Below are positions 27,576 through 36,385 of a stretch of 64,000 nucleotides of DNA, in pieces; within the stretch, counting starts at the first letter, position 1; each line of letters opens with the position of its first letter. A model generated the notes under the pieces. That model did no database searches and had not been told where the DNA came from. It saw only the letters and a program-made list of their open reading frames with translations. The DNA comes from Oscillospiraceae bacterium MB24-C1 (GTDB lineage Bacteria; Bacillota; Clostridia; Oscillospirales; Ruminococcaceae): assembly GCA_030913685.1 (NCBI GenBank), contig CP133187.1, forward strand, positions 2,732,001 to 2,796,000. Reading direction: 5' to 3'. The translations under genes were made by a program, and so were the position numbers.

Positions 27576-29228
27576 TTAATTGTGATGGCCTAAAATCGCT
27601 TCTAAGTCTTGTTCAGGCGTTGAAATAGGCTTTATATCAAACTTATCAACTAGCACCTGCATGATATTCGGCGTAATGAATGCGGGCAATGTTGGGCCTA
27701 GGCGAATGTCCTTTATTCCCAAGGACAAGAGGACTAAAAGTATGCCGACTGCTTTTTGCTCATACCAAGAAAGCACTAGCGAAAGAGGCAGATCATTAAC
27801 GCCACAATTAAATGCTTCGGCCAGGGAGACGGCAACCTTAATAGCCGAATAAGAATCACTGCATTGACCGCAGTCCAACACCCTTGGGAAACCTGCTACC
27901 GTTCCTAAATCCAGTTTATTGAAGCGGAACTTGCCGCAAGCCAAAGTCAAAATAATCGTATCTTTAGGCGTCTTTTCTGCAAACTCCGTGTAGTAGTTTC
28001 TGCCGGGTCTGGCACCGTCGCAGCCTCCGATTAAAAAGAAGTGTTTTATTTTACCGCTTTTAACTGCTTCAACAATTTCACTTGCATGGCTCAAAATAGC
28101 GTTATGTGCAAAGCCAATTGTAATTCTTTTTTCAGGTTCGTCTTGCTGCCAGCCGCCTAGTTCCAATGCTTTTTCAATCACAGAAGAAAAATCTTTCTTG
28201 CCGTTATTTTCTTCAATGTGCGGACAATCAGGCATTCCCACGATGCTTGTGGTGAACAGCCTATCCTTATAGCTGTCCCTCGGTTTTTGCACACAGTTGG
28301 TGGTCATCAATATGCAGCCGGGAATCCCGTCGAATTCTTCTTGCTGCTTCTGCCACGCTCCGCCAAAATTGCCAATCAAGTGTTTATATTTTTTTAGCCC
28401 GGGATACGCATTAGCAGGGAGCATTTCGCAGTGGGTATAGATATTTATGCCTTTGCCTTCTGTTTGCTCTAACAAGTCTTTTAAATCTTTAAAGTCATGA
28501 CCTGATACAATAATAAACGGGCCTTTTTTCTTTGTGGTTAAAACCTCGGTGGGCTCGGGGTTGCCGAAAGCGTGGGTGACAGCGGCATCCAATAATGCCA
28601 TGCATGTCAGGTTTGTTTTCCCAAGTTCCATATTGAGATTAAATAGATCCTCAACTGTTAAGCTGTCATCAATCGTGCCCGCTAATCCTTTATAAAAGAA
28701 GTTGTTTACCTCATCATCAAATTTCCCTAAGATATAAGCATGATGAGCATAAGCCGCCATACCCTTAAAAGCATAGATCAACAGTTCCCTTAAAGAACGG
28801 ATATCCATATCTAAGGTTTCATCAGACATAATGCCTATATGCTTGGCATCCTCAAGCATTTCTTCTATGCTTTCGGGCGCTTTATAATTTGCCGCTTCGG
28901 GTACATTTTCTAATTTGCCAACTGCGTTTTTAAGCTCTTTTTTTATTTCTTCAGCCTTTTTAATGTATTCGAGAAATCTGGTTGGATCAAAATTTACATT
29001 AGTAAGGGTAGAGAACATGGTGTCTACAACAAATTTATTGATCTCACTTCTGATTTTTAGTCCATTTTCCAGATTCTTTTGGCCATAAAAGCCAATGCCT
29101 TTTAATTCGTGAATTAGTATATCCTGCAGGTTGGCAACAGTGGGGTTTTTACCACACACACCTGATTTTACGCAGCCCTTGCCACCTAACGTTTGCTCAC
29201 ATTGATAACAAAACATTGAACTATCCAT
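27576..29228 (-). CDS. hcp: hybrid cluster protein (hydroxylamine reductase)
   Basis: Hcp carries a cubane cluster and a hybrid Fe-S-O cluster and reduces hydroxylamine in vitro; a role in nitric oxide defence and protein S-nitrosylation is also proposed. The 550-residue product has the N-terminal cluster motif CYQCEQTLGGKGCVKSGVCGK. It also has the hybrid-cluster blocks MLPANAYPGL and TTNCVQKP, then IGGCDGARPGRNYYTEFA and VLDCGQCSDSYSAI. I chose the ATG at 29228 behind GGAGGT. The upstream 180 bases are AT-rich and may hold a stress-regulated promoter, but no specific site was identified. No Hcr partner is adjacent, as is usual in Clostridia. Confidence 0.95.
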   Translation of the reverse strand: MDSSMFCYQCEQTLGGKGCVKSGVCGKNPTVANLQDILIHELKGIGFYGQKNLENGLKIRSEINKFVVDTMFSTLTNVNFDPTRFLEYIKKAEEIKKELKNAVGKLENVPEAANYKAPESIEEMLEDAKHIGIMSDETLDMDIRSLRELLIYAFKGMAAYAHHAYILGKFDDEVNNFFYKGLAGTIDDSLTVEDLFNLNMELGKTNLTCMALLDAAVTHAFGNPEPTEVLTTKKKGPFIIVSGHDFKDLKDLLEQTEGKGINIYTHCEMLPANAYPGLKKYKHLIGNFGGAWQKQQEEFDGIPGCILMTTNCVQKPRDSYKDRLFTTSIVGMPDCPHIEENNGKKDFSSVIEKALELGGWQQDEPEKRITIGFAHNAILSHASEIVEAVKSGKIKHFFLIGGCDGARPGRNYYTEFAEKTPKDTIILTLACGKFRFNKLDLGTVAGFPRVLDCGQCSDSYSAIKVAVSLAEAFNCGVNDLPLSLVLSWYEQKAVGILLVLLSLGIKDIRLGPTLPAFITPNIMQVLVDKFDIKPISTPEQDLEAILGHHN

Positions 29229-29417
29229 TTTTACCTCCATTTATTGTACTTGCAGTAGTTTTTGTGTCGATGTATCTATTATTCAATTAGTAGGATAGAC
29301 ATTGCCAAAATATTTCAACAGACATAAGAAGGCCCGGATTATAGTCGGCTTTTTATTAATCAAAAATCCTATAGGGGCATCAATAAATTCTTCAGTTTTA
29401 ACGTGGCTAGCCGATAT

Positions 29418-29966
29418 TTAAAGAAACCGCACCGTGACACCGGCAATTATTGATCCGAAAAGGTTAAATAACATATCGTAATCAGTATCAGTCAGGTCGT
29501 GCTGACACCTGAGCTTTTTAGACACAACATCGTGAACAAACTCAAGAATTTCAAAAAGTGTGCCGATAGAAATACCTAAGGTTATTACAAAAAGAGATGT
29601 ATACAAATCACTGTATGGAAATGGCGCAACTGCATTGTTCAAGATTGCAAAAGTCAGTAATGAGAAGGAAAATGCCCCCAATAAATGCAGCCACCGATCA
29701 TATATTTTCGATTTATAATAATAATTGAGATAATTCCCCATAAAGAAATGCCCAATTACGGTGATGATTGAACAGGTTATAATAAATACAGGTATATTGA
29801 CCCTAAAATAGTAATTATATAATAAAAACCAGACTACAAGAACCCATGCCAAAAAGTTGGAAGCTGCTTTCCCGAACTGTTTTCGTTTAAAATATTCGAC
29901 TATTAAATAACTCTGTGAGATAGTGATTATCAAAGCGTTCATTATAAAATAACTTTTTGATGACAT
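29418..29966 (-). CDS. multi-pass membrane protein, DUF2238 (YjdF)-like
   Basis: The 182-residue protein has about six hydrophobic segments. Near the C-terminus it has FEILEFVHDVVSKKL and HDLTDTDYDMLFNLFGSIIA. This acidic DTDYDM pattern before the last membrane helix resembles DUF2238/YjdF-type proteins, whose function is unknown. I chose the ATG at 29966, the one following AAGGAG. Base composition is lower in GC than the housekeeping genes. It is divergently placed relative to nothing close, and follows hcp's upstream region on the same strand, so it could be co-transcribed with hcp. The family call is tentative. Confidence 0.6.
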   Translation of the reverse strand: MSSKSYFIMNALIITISQSYLIVEYFKRKQFGKAASNFLAWVLVVWFLLYNYYFRVNIPVFIITCSIITVIGHFFMGNYLNYYYKSKIYDRWLHLLGAFSFSLLTFAILNNAVAPFPYSDLYTSLFVITLGISIGTLFEILEFVHDVVSKKLRCQHDLTDTDYDMLFNLFGSIIAGVTVRFL

Positions 29967-30416
29967 TTTTTTGCTCCTTAACACGACAAATTACAGTACG
30001 CCGAGAGATTAAAAAATGCTGACGCTTTGAATATTATGATTACTTGTACGAACCTTTATGCGGATTTTACACCCGCACTGTAAAGCGGTATTTTTTTAGG
30101 AACGTATTGTTTTATTTTTAGATATGGTTTATAAATAAAAAGACGCCTGAACCCCTAAAGGCTCTGGCGGCAGGTTTTTAAGCTATTCGATTCAATATAA
30201 AGGCCACGTTAAAACCGCCTAAGGACTAAAAGCACTTCACTGCCAAGATTCGAATCAGTGTCCTTAGAATATGCTTATTGTATTAGTTTGACCCGATTTC
30301 TGCCTTTATACAAGATATTTTGATTTTAATATAGATTTTTTTAAATTATTTGTCTAAAACCTTGATTTTTTTTTGTAGCTATGATATACTCATTTAGCTG
30401 TCAAAAATCAGTATAT
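29967..30416 (+). other. AT-rich intergenic region before tRNA-Pro
   Basis: About 450 bases without a credible gene. A weak pairing of CCTG with CAGG followed by TTTTTAAG near 30150-30180 may be a remnant terminator. The tRNA promoter lies at the right end. Confidence 0.4.
30362..30390 (+). promoter_or_regulatory. promoter of tRNA-Pro
   Basis: TTGATT (30362-30367), 17 bases, TATACT (30385-30390), 27 bases before the tRNA. Confidence 0.7.
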
Positions 30417-30492
30417 CTGGGTGTGGCGCAGATGGTAGCGCGCTACCTTGGGGTGGTAGAGGCCGCTGGTTCAAATCCAGTCACTCAGACCA
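30417..30492 (+). tRNA. tRNA-Pro (anticodon GGG)
   Basis: A full cloverleaf with encoded CCA. The acceptor CTGGGTG pairs with CACTCAG throughout, using one G-U. The anticodon stem CTACC/GGTAG encloses TTGGGGT, giving GGG. The T arm GCTGG-TTCAAAT-CCAGT closes with one G-U pair. Confidence 0.94.
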
Positions 30493-30494
30493 AG

Positions 30495-30537
30495 AAAAAG
30501 TCATGTATGAGCATTCAAACTCATACATGACTTTTTT
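30495..30537 (+). terminator. terminator of tRNA-Pro
   Basis: A 17-bp perfect stem (AAAAAGTCATGTATGAG with CTCATACATGACTTTTT) around an 8-base loop, ending in a T-run. Confidence 0.9.
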
Positions 30538-30540
30538 AGT

Positions 30541-30924
30541 TATGATAAAGTGAAATGAAGATTATTTTGGCCGATTTCTTTAGATTGAAAGTCTGTCCGC
30601 TTAGATTAGGCGGGCAGACTTTTGGCGTTACAAAATGCCGTATTTCGTACATTGCACTTCCCAAGCTGAAAAGAGCGTATTACGTCCGGGAGAACACGCT
30701 TACCTTTCGAAAATGAGGTTCTTCAGTAGCGACAGACGAGAGCGGAATACATCTTATATCGGATAGCGGCTTTGGATGACTCTGTTCATCATATAATTAA
30801 TATAAGTTAATATATATGTATATATTAACAAAAATAATATAAAATAATATAAAAATCGACTACAAAAATAAAGATATTGTTTATATGTATAAATATAAAA
30901 TTAATATTTTATGGAAAATGCATC
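30541..30924 (+). other. intergenic region with a second hairpin, no gene seen
   Basis: AAAGTCTGTCCGC (30588-30600) pairs with GCGGGCAGACTTT (30610-30622) using one G-U, followed by a short T-run. It could terminate read-through or a small unknown RNA. From 30780 to 30920 the sequence is almost pure A/T. No reading frame of note was seen. Confidence 0.4.
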
Positions 30925-30953
30925 TTGTAAAACTTTACAGTTCGGAATATAGT
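30925..30953 (+). promoter_or_regulatory. promoter of the permease-formamidase operon
   Basis: TTGTAA (30925-30930), 17 bases, TATAGT (30948-30953). A second TATAAT at 30983 is too close to the ribosome site (30991-30997) to give a usable leader. Confidence 0.55.
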
Positions 30954-31005
30954 TTAAGTAATGGTTCGTTCCATCACTATTTTATAATGTAAAGGAGCAT
31001 ATTTT

Positions 31006-32241
31006 ATGAGTACCAACCAAAATGCGTCCCCCTGTGTATCCGAAGAAGGCGCACTTGCGATTAAGAAGCTGACTTTCTGGGAAGCTGCACTGATCGTCGT
31101 TGGCGCAAACATCGGTTCGGGCATTCTGGGCCTCGCTTATTCCGCGCGCAAGGCCGGTTGGCCCATTCTGCTGCTCTGGCTGATCGTAGCCGGTATCTGC
31201 ACCACGATCTCCATGCTCTATGTTGCCGAGACGACGCTTCGCACCAAAAAGCCGCTGCAACTGCCCGGATTAGCAGAGAGATACGTTGGAAAGCTCGGTG
31301 CGGTACTCGTATTCACCTCGGTTTGCGCCAACTCCATCGGCTGCATGATTGCCTACACCAATGGTAGCGGTAACATTCTGTCGCAGTTGCTTGGTGTCTC
31401 ACGCCCGATGGGCAGTCTTCTTTTTACCATCCCGGCCGTTGTAGTCGTCTGGTTTGGTCTAAAGGCGACCGGTGTCGCTGAAAAGTTTATCAGCTCCGGC
31501 ATGATCGTTCTGCTGGCGGTCATCATCGGTTTTTCGTTCTTGTCCGGCAAGGCAGATATTAGTCGTGCCATCTACACCAACTGGACATACGCTGTTCCTG
31601 TGTTCAATATCGCTATCTTCTGCTACATCGCACAGTATGCGGTTCCCGAATTGGCACGTGGCTTGCGCCATGAGCCGCTTTCGTTGCCCAAGGCGGTTAT
31701 TATTGGCATGACCATTACCGGCGTCCTGCTCTCTCTGGTGCCGCTGGCAGTCATCTCGCTGACCGGTGCTGAGAACGTCACCGAAGTCGCGACCCTTGCA
31801 TGGGGCCAGGCGCTTGGCAGCTGGGCACTCTATGCCGCAAACCTCTTTGCACTCTGTGCAATGATGAGCTCCTACTGGGCGGTCGGTGGTTCAATGCTGA
31901 CCAACATCGTCGATATGTTCAAATTTAATAACGAGCATGATACGAAGACCCGTTTAATCGCGATCATCTCCGTGGGTCTGCCACCTTTCATCCTTGCTTA
32001 TAGCGGATTGATCGGCTTTGTGGATGCAATCTACCTCGCCGGCACCTTTGGCGGCGTCATCATGTCGATTTTACCCGCCTTAATGGTCAACAGTGCCCGT
32101 AAGAATGGCGATGTGGAGCCTGACTGGAAGTGTGGCTGGTACGCACAGCGCTGGGTGCAGATTGTTATCATCGTTCTCTTCTGTACAGCTGCGTGTTATG
32201 CTATTTTTGATCTGATTGGCATCTTGCCGTCTGCATGGTAA
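31006..32241 (+). CDS. amino acid permease, HAAAP (Trp/Tyr permease)-like
   Basis: The 411-residue protein has about eleven hydrophobic segments. The first reads GANIGSGILGLAYSARKAGW, close to the GAMIGAGML-type start of the hydroxy/aromatic amino acid permease branch of the APC superfamily. An unwound first helix (GSG) binds substrate in this fold. Its partner gene at 32272 is an acetamidase/formamidase, which suggests import of an amide-containing compound or of an amino acid giving formamide, but this is inference. The ATG at 31006 has AAAGGAG (30991-30997). It leads a two-gene operon closed by the hairpin at 33182. Confidence 0.8.
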   Translation: MSTNQNASPCVSEEGALAIKKLTFWEAALIVVGANIGSGILGLAYSARKAGWPILLLWLIVAGICTTISMLYVAETTLRTKKPLQLPGLAERYVGKLGAVLVFTSVCANSIGCMIAYTNGSGNILSQLLGVSRPMGSLLFTIPAVVVVWFGLKATGVAEKFISSGMIVLLAVIIGFSFLSGKADISRAIYTNWTYAVPVFNIAIFCYIAQYAVPELARGLRHEPLSLPKAVIIGMTITGVLLSLVPLAVISLTGAENVTEVATLAWGQALGSWALYAANLFALCAMMSSYWAVGGSMLTNIVDMFKFNNEHDTKTRLIAIISVGLPPFILAYSGLIGFVDAIYLAGTFGGVIMSILPALMVNSARKNGDVEPDWKCGWYAQRWVQIVIIVLFCTAACYAIFDLIGILPSAW

Positions 32242-32271
32242 TAGTCATAGTTTGAAAGGAGCATTGTTTAC

Positions 32272-33165
32272 ATGCGCGTCATTCCAAAGGACAAGGTCAT
32301 TTTCAGCTTTAATGCTAACAACAAGGCTTTTTATGAAGTGGAAAACGGTGAAACTTTCTGGGTGGAGACCGATGACTGCTACAGTGGGCAGATCAAAAAC
32401 TCCTTAATTAAGCGTCCCGATATCGATATATCCATCATGGACTGCTCGGTCGGCCCGATCGACGTAAAGGGCGCAATGCCTGGCGATACCCTATGTGTAG
32501 AGGTGCTCGCCATCGAATTCGCTCCGCAGGGAGTTATGGTGACATCCAGAGGCCTTGGCGTTCTGGGCGACAAGATCACTGAGCCAGATACCAAGGTCAT
32601 TCCGATCAAAGACGGCTTCGCACATTTCTCCGATGAGATTCGCCTTCCGCTGACACCGATGATCGGCGTATGCGGGGTAGCGCCCAAGCCTGGTTTGGAT
32701 ATCCACTGCGCCGTCCCCGGAGACCACGGTTCCAACATGGATACAAAGATGGTCAAGGTTGGATCGAAGGTTTATCTGCCGGTTTCGGTTGAGGGTGCTG
32801 GACTGGCGGTCGGAGATCTGCATGCCTGCATGGGAGACGGTGAGCTCTCCGGCACCGGAATCGAGACTCCTGGTCGTATCTGCATTAAGACAACCGTTTA
32901 CAAGGATCGCCCGGTGGAGCGGCCTGTGATCGAGACCCGCGACAGTCTCTATTTTATCGCTTCTGATAAAACACTCGAGGCTGCGATCAAAGTTGCAGTT
33001 GATGATACGGTCTCCTTCCTGATGAAGAAACTTTCTCTTTCTTTCCCGGATGCATACCGACTGCTTTCCGCGACCTGCGATATCCAGATTAGCCAGGTGG
33101 TAAACGATATGCTGACCGTTCGTGTTCACTGTCCTAAATTCGATACAAGAATCGATACGATTTAA
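32272..33165 (+). CDS. acetamidase/formamidase family protein
   Basis: The 297-residue protein has the family's core. GPIDVKGAMPGDTLCVEVLA is in the first third, HCAVPGDHGSNMD in the middle, and VGDLHACMGDGELSGTGIE after it; the His and Asp residues in these are the expected metal ligands. These cytoplasmic enzymes hydrolyse formamide or short amides to ammonia and the acid. The gene follows the permease by 30 bases and has AAAGGAG upstream, so the two are one transcript. The two-component system at 33299 is separated by a terminator and has its own promoter. The amide handled here is unknown. Confidence 0.9.
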   Translation: MRVIPKDKVIFSFNANNKAFYEVENGETFWVETDDCYSGQIKNSLIKRPDIDISIMDCSVGPIDVKGAMPGDTLCVEVLAIEFAPQGVMVTSRGLGVLGDKITEPDTKVIPIKDGFAHFSDEIRLPLTPMIGVCGVAPKPGLDIHCAVPGDHGSNMDTKMVKVGSKVYLPVSVEGAGLAVGDLHACMGDGELSGTGIETPGRICIKTTVYKDRPVERPVIETRDSLYFIASDKTLEAAIKVAVDDTVSFLMKKLSLSFPDAYRLLSATCDIQISQVVNDMLTVRVHCPKFDTRIDTI

Positions 33166-33181
33166 ACAGTAAAATTTCACT

Positions 33182-33215
33182 AAATTGCTCCGGTTGATCC
33201 AATCGGGGCAATTTT
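33182..33215 (+). terminator. terminator of the permease-formamidase operon
   Basis: AAATTGCTCCG pairs with CGGGGCAATTT (one T-G pair) around an 11-base loop, followed by TTGTTTTA. Confidence 0.7.
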
Positions 33216-33229
33216 GTTTTATCCCGCTC

Positions 33230-33258
33230 TTGCAGAGATGGTCCCTTTGTTTTAAAAT
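33230..33258 (+). promoter_or_regulatory. promoter of the two-component system
   Basis: TTGCAG (33230-33235), 17 bases, TAAAAT (33253-33258), then AAAGGAGG and the ATG at 33299. Confidence 0.55.
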
Positions 33259-33298
33259 AAAAAAAGACTGTCGCTTCCGTTGAAAGGAGGCTGTGCGG

Positions 33299-34354
33299 AT
33301 GTCAAAAAAATTACGGACTTATTTTCCCAGTCGCTGGCAGGATACCGTGTTAATGGTGGTTGTCATGGTAACAGCACTAGATTTCTGTTTACTGCTGCGT
33401 CCGCTCGGCGTCGCCGGGCTACATGTGCCACTCGTGTTCGTGTTGGCGGTTATGATCGTTTCGGGCTGTACCAAGGGGTATTTATACGGCCTTCTAGCGA
33501 GCATCATCGCGGTCTTCGGCGTAAATTTCGCCTTCACTTATTCGGCGGATACCTATGCGATGCTTCTGACGGGATATCCACTGACGTTTTTGACGTTGTT
33601 TTCCGTTTCAATCATGACAAGTACCTTCACCACGAGAAACCGTGATCAGGAACGCATCCGTGCTGATGCGGAGCGCGAAAAAATGCGTGCTAATCTTCTG
33701 CGGGGAATCGGTCACGATCTGCGCACACCGCTTACATCCATTATTACAGCGTCAAATCTGTTGCTTGAAGAAGAACAAAATATCGACGCACAGCAAAGGA
33801 AAGAACTGCTCCTCAATATGCGGGATGAGTCGGAGTGGCTGATTCGGATGGTGGAGAATCTACTTTCGATTACGCGGGTCGGTGGCGAAGCCGCGAATCT
33901 CACCCGCGGCCCCGCAGCGGCGGAGGAGCTGATCGGCGAAGTGGCCTCGAAATTCCAGAAGCTCTATCCCTATGTTTGCGTAGACGCAATCAGTCCTGAA
34001 GAGCTGGTGATGGTTTCGGTAGATGCTGTTCTAATCGAACAGGTGCTCTTCAATCTGATGGAAAACTCCGTACAGCATGGCAAAGCTGACGAAATTGTCA
34101 TTTCGGTCGTTCCAGTCGGGAAAAAAGTTCGGTTTTACGTAGATGACAATGGAAGCGGCATTGACGAGGCGCTGCTGCCGCATCTGTTCGAGGACTATGT
34201 TTATCAGATCACGAAAGAATCGAGCCATGACATGAAGCAAAATCTTGGTATCGGTCTGTCCGTATGCATGGCCATCCTCAAGGCGCATGACAGTGCCTTG
34301 CACGCAAGGAACAAAGCAGACGGCGGTGCACAATTTAGTTTCACACTTTCCTGA
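33299..34354 (+). CDS. short KdpD-like sensor histidine kinase
   Basis: The 351-residue kinase has four hydrophobic segments (about residues 15-110) of the DUF4118 type, the KdpD membrane domain. A HisKA domain follows with the phospho-acceptor in GIGHDLRTPLTS (His139), then a HATPase with NLMENSVQHG, DDNGSGID and GIGLSVCMAIL. Full KdpD is about 900 residues and carries KdpD and Usp domains before the membrane part; both are absent here, as is any kdpFABC operon. The signal is therefore unlikely to be read as in potassium sensing. The ATG at 33299 has AAAGGAGG 8 bases upstream. It is paired with the regulator at 34368. Confidence 0.88.
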   Translation: MSKKLRTYFPSRWQDTVLMVVVMVTALDFCLLLRPLGVAGLHVPLVFVLAVMIVSGCTKGYLYGLLASIIAVFGVNFAFTYSADTYAMLLTGYPLTFLTLFSVSIMTSTFTTRNRDQERIRADAEREKMRANLLRGIGHDLRTPLTSIITASNLLLEEEQNIDAQQRKELLLNMRDESEWLIRMVENLLSITRVGGEAANLTRGPAAAEELIGEVASKFQKLYPYVCVDAISPEELVMVSVDAVLIEQVLFNLMENSVQHGKADEIVISVVPVGKKVRFYVDDNGSGIDEALLPHLFEDYVYQITKESSHDMKQNLGIGLSVCMAILKAHDSALHARNKADGGAQFSFTLS

Positions 34355-34367
34355 AGGAGGATGTAGT

Positions 34368-35075
34368 ATGGAGGAGAAGAAGCGAATTCTGATTGTTGAG
34401 GACGATCAAATTATCCGCAACGTGATTGCGACCACATTGACTGCAAATGGTTACTCGATATACACCACCGGAAGCGGACTTGAAGCTTGCTCGATCATCA
34501 TGAACCGGAAGCCTGATTTGGTCATCCTCGATATCGGACTGCCGGATATCGACGGGTTTGAAATCATCCGACAGGTGCGTTCCTGGAGTACAATGCCGGT
34601 GGTTGTTGTATCTGCGCGCGTACACGAGCTCGACAAGATCGAGGCGCTGGATATGGGCGCAGATGATTACCTGACAAAGCCCTTTGGAACCGGCGAGCTG
34701 CTTGCACGGGTGCGCACCGCATTACGTCACGCGCAAGCCGGACAGCCCCAGAGTGACAAAAATGGCATGCTCTACCGCAATGGCGGCCTGAGCATCGATT
34801 TTGAAAAGCGTTTTATAACGGTGGACAATGTCCAAGTCCACCTTACACAGACCGAATACAAGATCATATCTCTGCTCGCACAGAATTCTGGCAGAGTGCT
34901 CACCTACGAAACGATCATGAAGGAGCTGCGAGGCGACACTTCAAAATGGGACACCCAAACGCTGCGCGTGAATATGGCAAACATCCGCAGGAAGATTGAA
35001 AAAAATCCGGCGCGCCCCGCTTATATCTTCACTGAGGTCAGCGTCGGTTACCGAATGGCGGAAAGCGAGATCTAA
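34368..35075 (+). CDS. KdpE-like OmpR-family response regulator
   Basis: The 235-residue regulator has a receiver domain with the acidic pocket VEDD, phospho-acceptor Asp55 in ILDIGLPD and the conserved Lys in YLTKPFG. The OmpR-type winged helix (LTQTEYKIISLLAQNSGRVL, then YETIMKELRG) follows. The style matches KdpE. It starts at ATG 34368, 7 bases after AAGGAGG and 13 bases after the kinase stop, so the two are one transcript. A reading frame beginning further upstream inside the kinase gene lacks a ribosome site. The likely target is the neighbouring permease-formamidase operon, by position only. Confidence 0.92.
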   Translation: MEEKKRILIVEDDQIIRNVIATTLTANGYSIYTTGSGLEACSIIMNRKPDLVILDIGLPDIDGFEIIRQVRSWSTMPVVVVSARVHELDKIEALDMGADDYLTKPFGTGELLARVRTALRHAQAGQPQSDKNGMLYRNGGLSIDFEKRFITVDNVQVHLTQTEYKIISLLAQNSGRVLTYETIMKELRGDTSKWDTQTLRVNMANIRRKIEKNPARPAYIFTEVSVGYRMAESEI

Positions 35076-35216
35076 AGCCGCATGTCCACTTTATGATGAG
35101 CAGGCAAAAACAAATGCGCGTCTATACGCTCCTTCAAATTTTGTAATTGCTGATTAATTGTTTAAAAGTTGTAGCTAAAAACACGGTCTAGACTTTGTAT
35201 TGATGAGGATTCAACG

Positions 35217-36062
35217 ATGGTATATTTCAACCAGTTAGATAACGTAGATATTGAAACTATCTACAAAACGTTTTTAAGTGCGTTTAATGATTATACCGTA
35301 GCCGTAAATTTGCCATATTTGCAATTTAAACACATGCTTAAACGTAAAGGGTATAACCCTCAAATATCGGTTGGTGCTTTTGAGCATAATCAGTTGGTAG
35401 GCTTTGTTTTAAATGGCTATCGCAACTGGAATGGAAAAACGACTGCTTATGACTTAGGGACCGGTGTTATTGCAAATTTTAGAAAACAAGGTATAACAAC
35501 CAACCTATTACAAATTGCAAAAAAGCAATTTTATGATGCAGGGATTGAGCAGTATTTACTGGAAGTAATCACATCAAATACGGCTGCCGTGCAACTTTAT
35601 AAAAAGAGTGGCTTTACGGTTCAACGAGAGTTTCAATGCTATGAGTTGGAACGTGCAGATCATACTCAAGGTGCGCTTTATACTGTTGACCATGTATCAA
35701 AACTGGATTGGGAACAGGTGAAAGATTTTTGGGACTTTAAACCTTCTTGGCAAAATTCTATTGAATCGGTTGAAGCCTTATCTGAAAACTTTATCTATTC
35801 TATCGTTTGCAAAAACAATACCATTGTTGGCTATGGAATTATTGATAAAGAGACAGGTGACATCCCTCAGATAGCAGTAAATAAAAGCTGGCGACAAAAA
35901 GGCATTGGTAGCAGTCTGATTGCTGATCTATTACAAAATACAGATGCACATAAAATAAAGCTTCTCAATGTCCAATGCCAGTCAGATTCGATTAAACACT
36001 TTCTTTTTAAAATAGGATTTAAATATAGCGTGCGTCAATATGAGATGCTTCTCAAGTTATAA
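35217..36062 (+). CDS. GNAT family N-acetyltransferase, two domains
   Basis: The 281-residue protein appears to contain two GNAT domains. The first has DLGTGVIANFRKQGITTNLL (acetyl-CoA loop with the R-x-x-G pattern) and NTAAVQLYKKSGF. The second has IAVNKSWRQKGIGSSLIADL and a shorter end. Substrate is unknown; related proteins acetylate amines or antibiotics. Base composition is markedly AT-rich compared with the flanking two-component genes, and the ribosome site is modest (GAGG about 9 bases upstream of the ATG). This suggests acquisition from a lower-GC donor. It stands alone; no terminator was recognised behind it. Confidence 0.82.
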   Translation: MVYFNQLDNVDIETIYKTFLSAFNDYTVAVNLPYLQFKHMLKRKGYNPQISVGAFEHNQLVGFVLNGYRNWNGKTTAYDLGTGVIANFRKQGITTNLLQIAKKQFYDAGIEQYLLEVITSNTAAVQLYKKSGFTVQREFQCYELERADHTQGALYTVDHVSKLDWEQVKDFWDFKPSWQNSIESVEALSENFIYSIVCKNNTIVGYGIIDKETGDIPQIAVNKSWRQKGIGSSLIADLLQNTDAHKIKLLNVQCQSDSIKHFLFKIGFKYSVRQYEMLLKL

Positions 36063-36385
36063 GTCAACGCAATTATTTGAATAGTCGGCCGAATTTGTAT
36101 TGATGATCATTTTTAATAATTTTTTGGGATATGAGAACCTCGTTGTTCTTTTTGTAGGTTTCGGTGTGCTTCTTGTTTGATTAAGACAAAGAAAGTATTA
36201 TTATTAACTTCAGTTAAATGACAAAGAAAGTTATGCCAGACGTTGATGGCTAAGAATAAAAAACCTCACGCTAACGAATTTAAAACAATGGCTGGTTCCA
36301 AAGCATTCGCATTAGCCATAAAAATCAATGCTCCGTATGATTTAAAGTCCACACGGAGCATTGATCTATTTTATATGAGTATGTA
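36063..36385 (-). terminator. intergenic region with terminator of the multicopper oxidase gene (hairpin 36324-36365)
   Basis: ATCAATGCTCCGT (36324-36336) pairs perfectly with ACGGAGCATTGAT (36353-36365) around a 16-base loop, and on the minus strand the stem is followed by TTTTTATGG. The rest of the 320-base gap is AT-rich and holds only a direct repeat GACAAAGAAAGT near 36185 and 36220. No gene is seen. Confidence 0.7.

Noticed and set aside
30983-30988. TATAAT as promoter of the permease gene
   Set aside because: It lies only a few bases before the ribosome site, so transcripts would lose that site; TTGTAA/TATAGT at 30925-30953 fits better.
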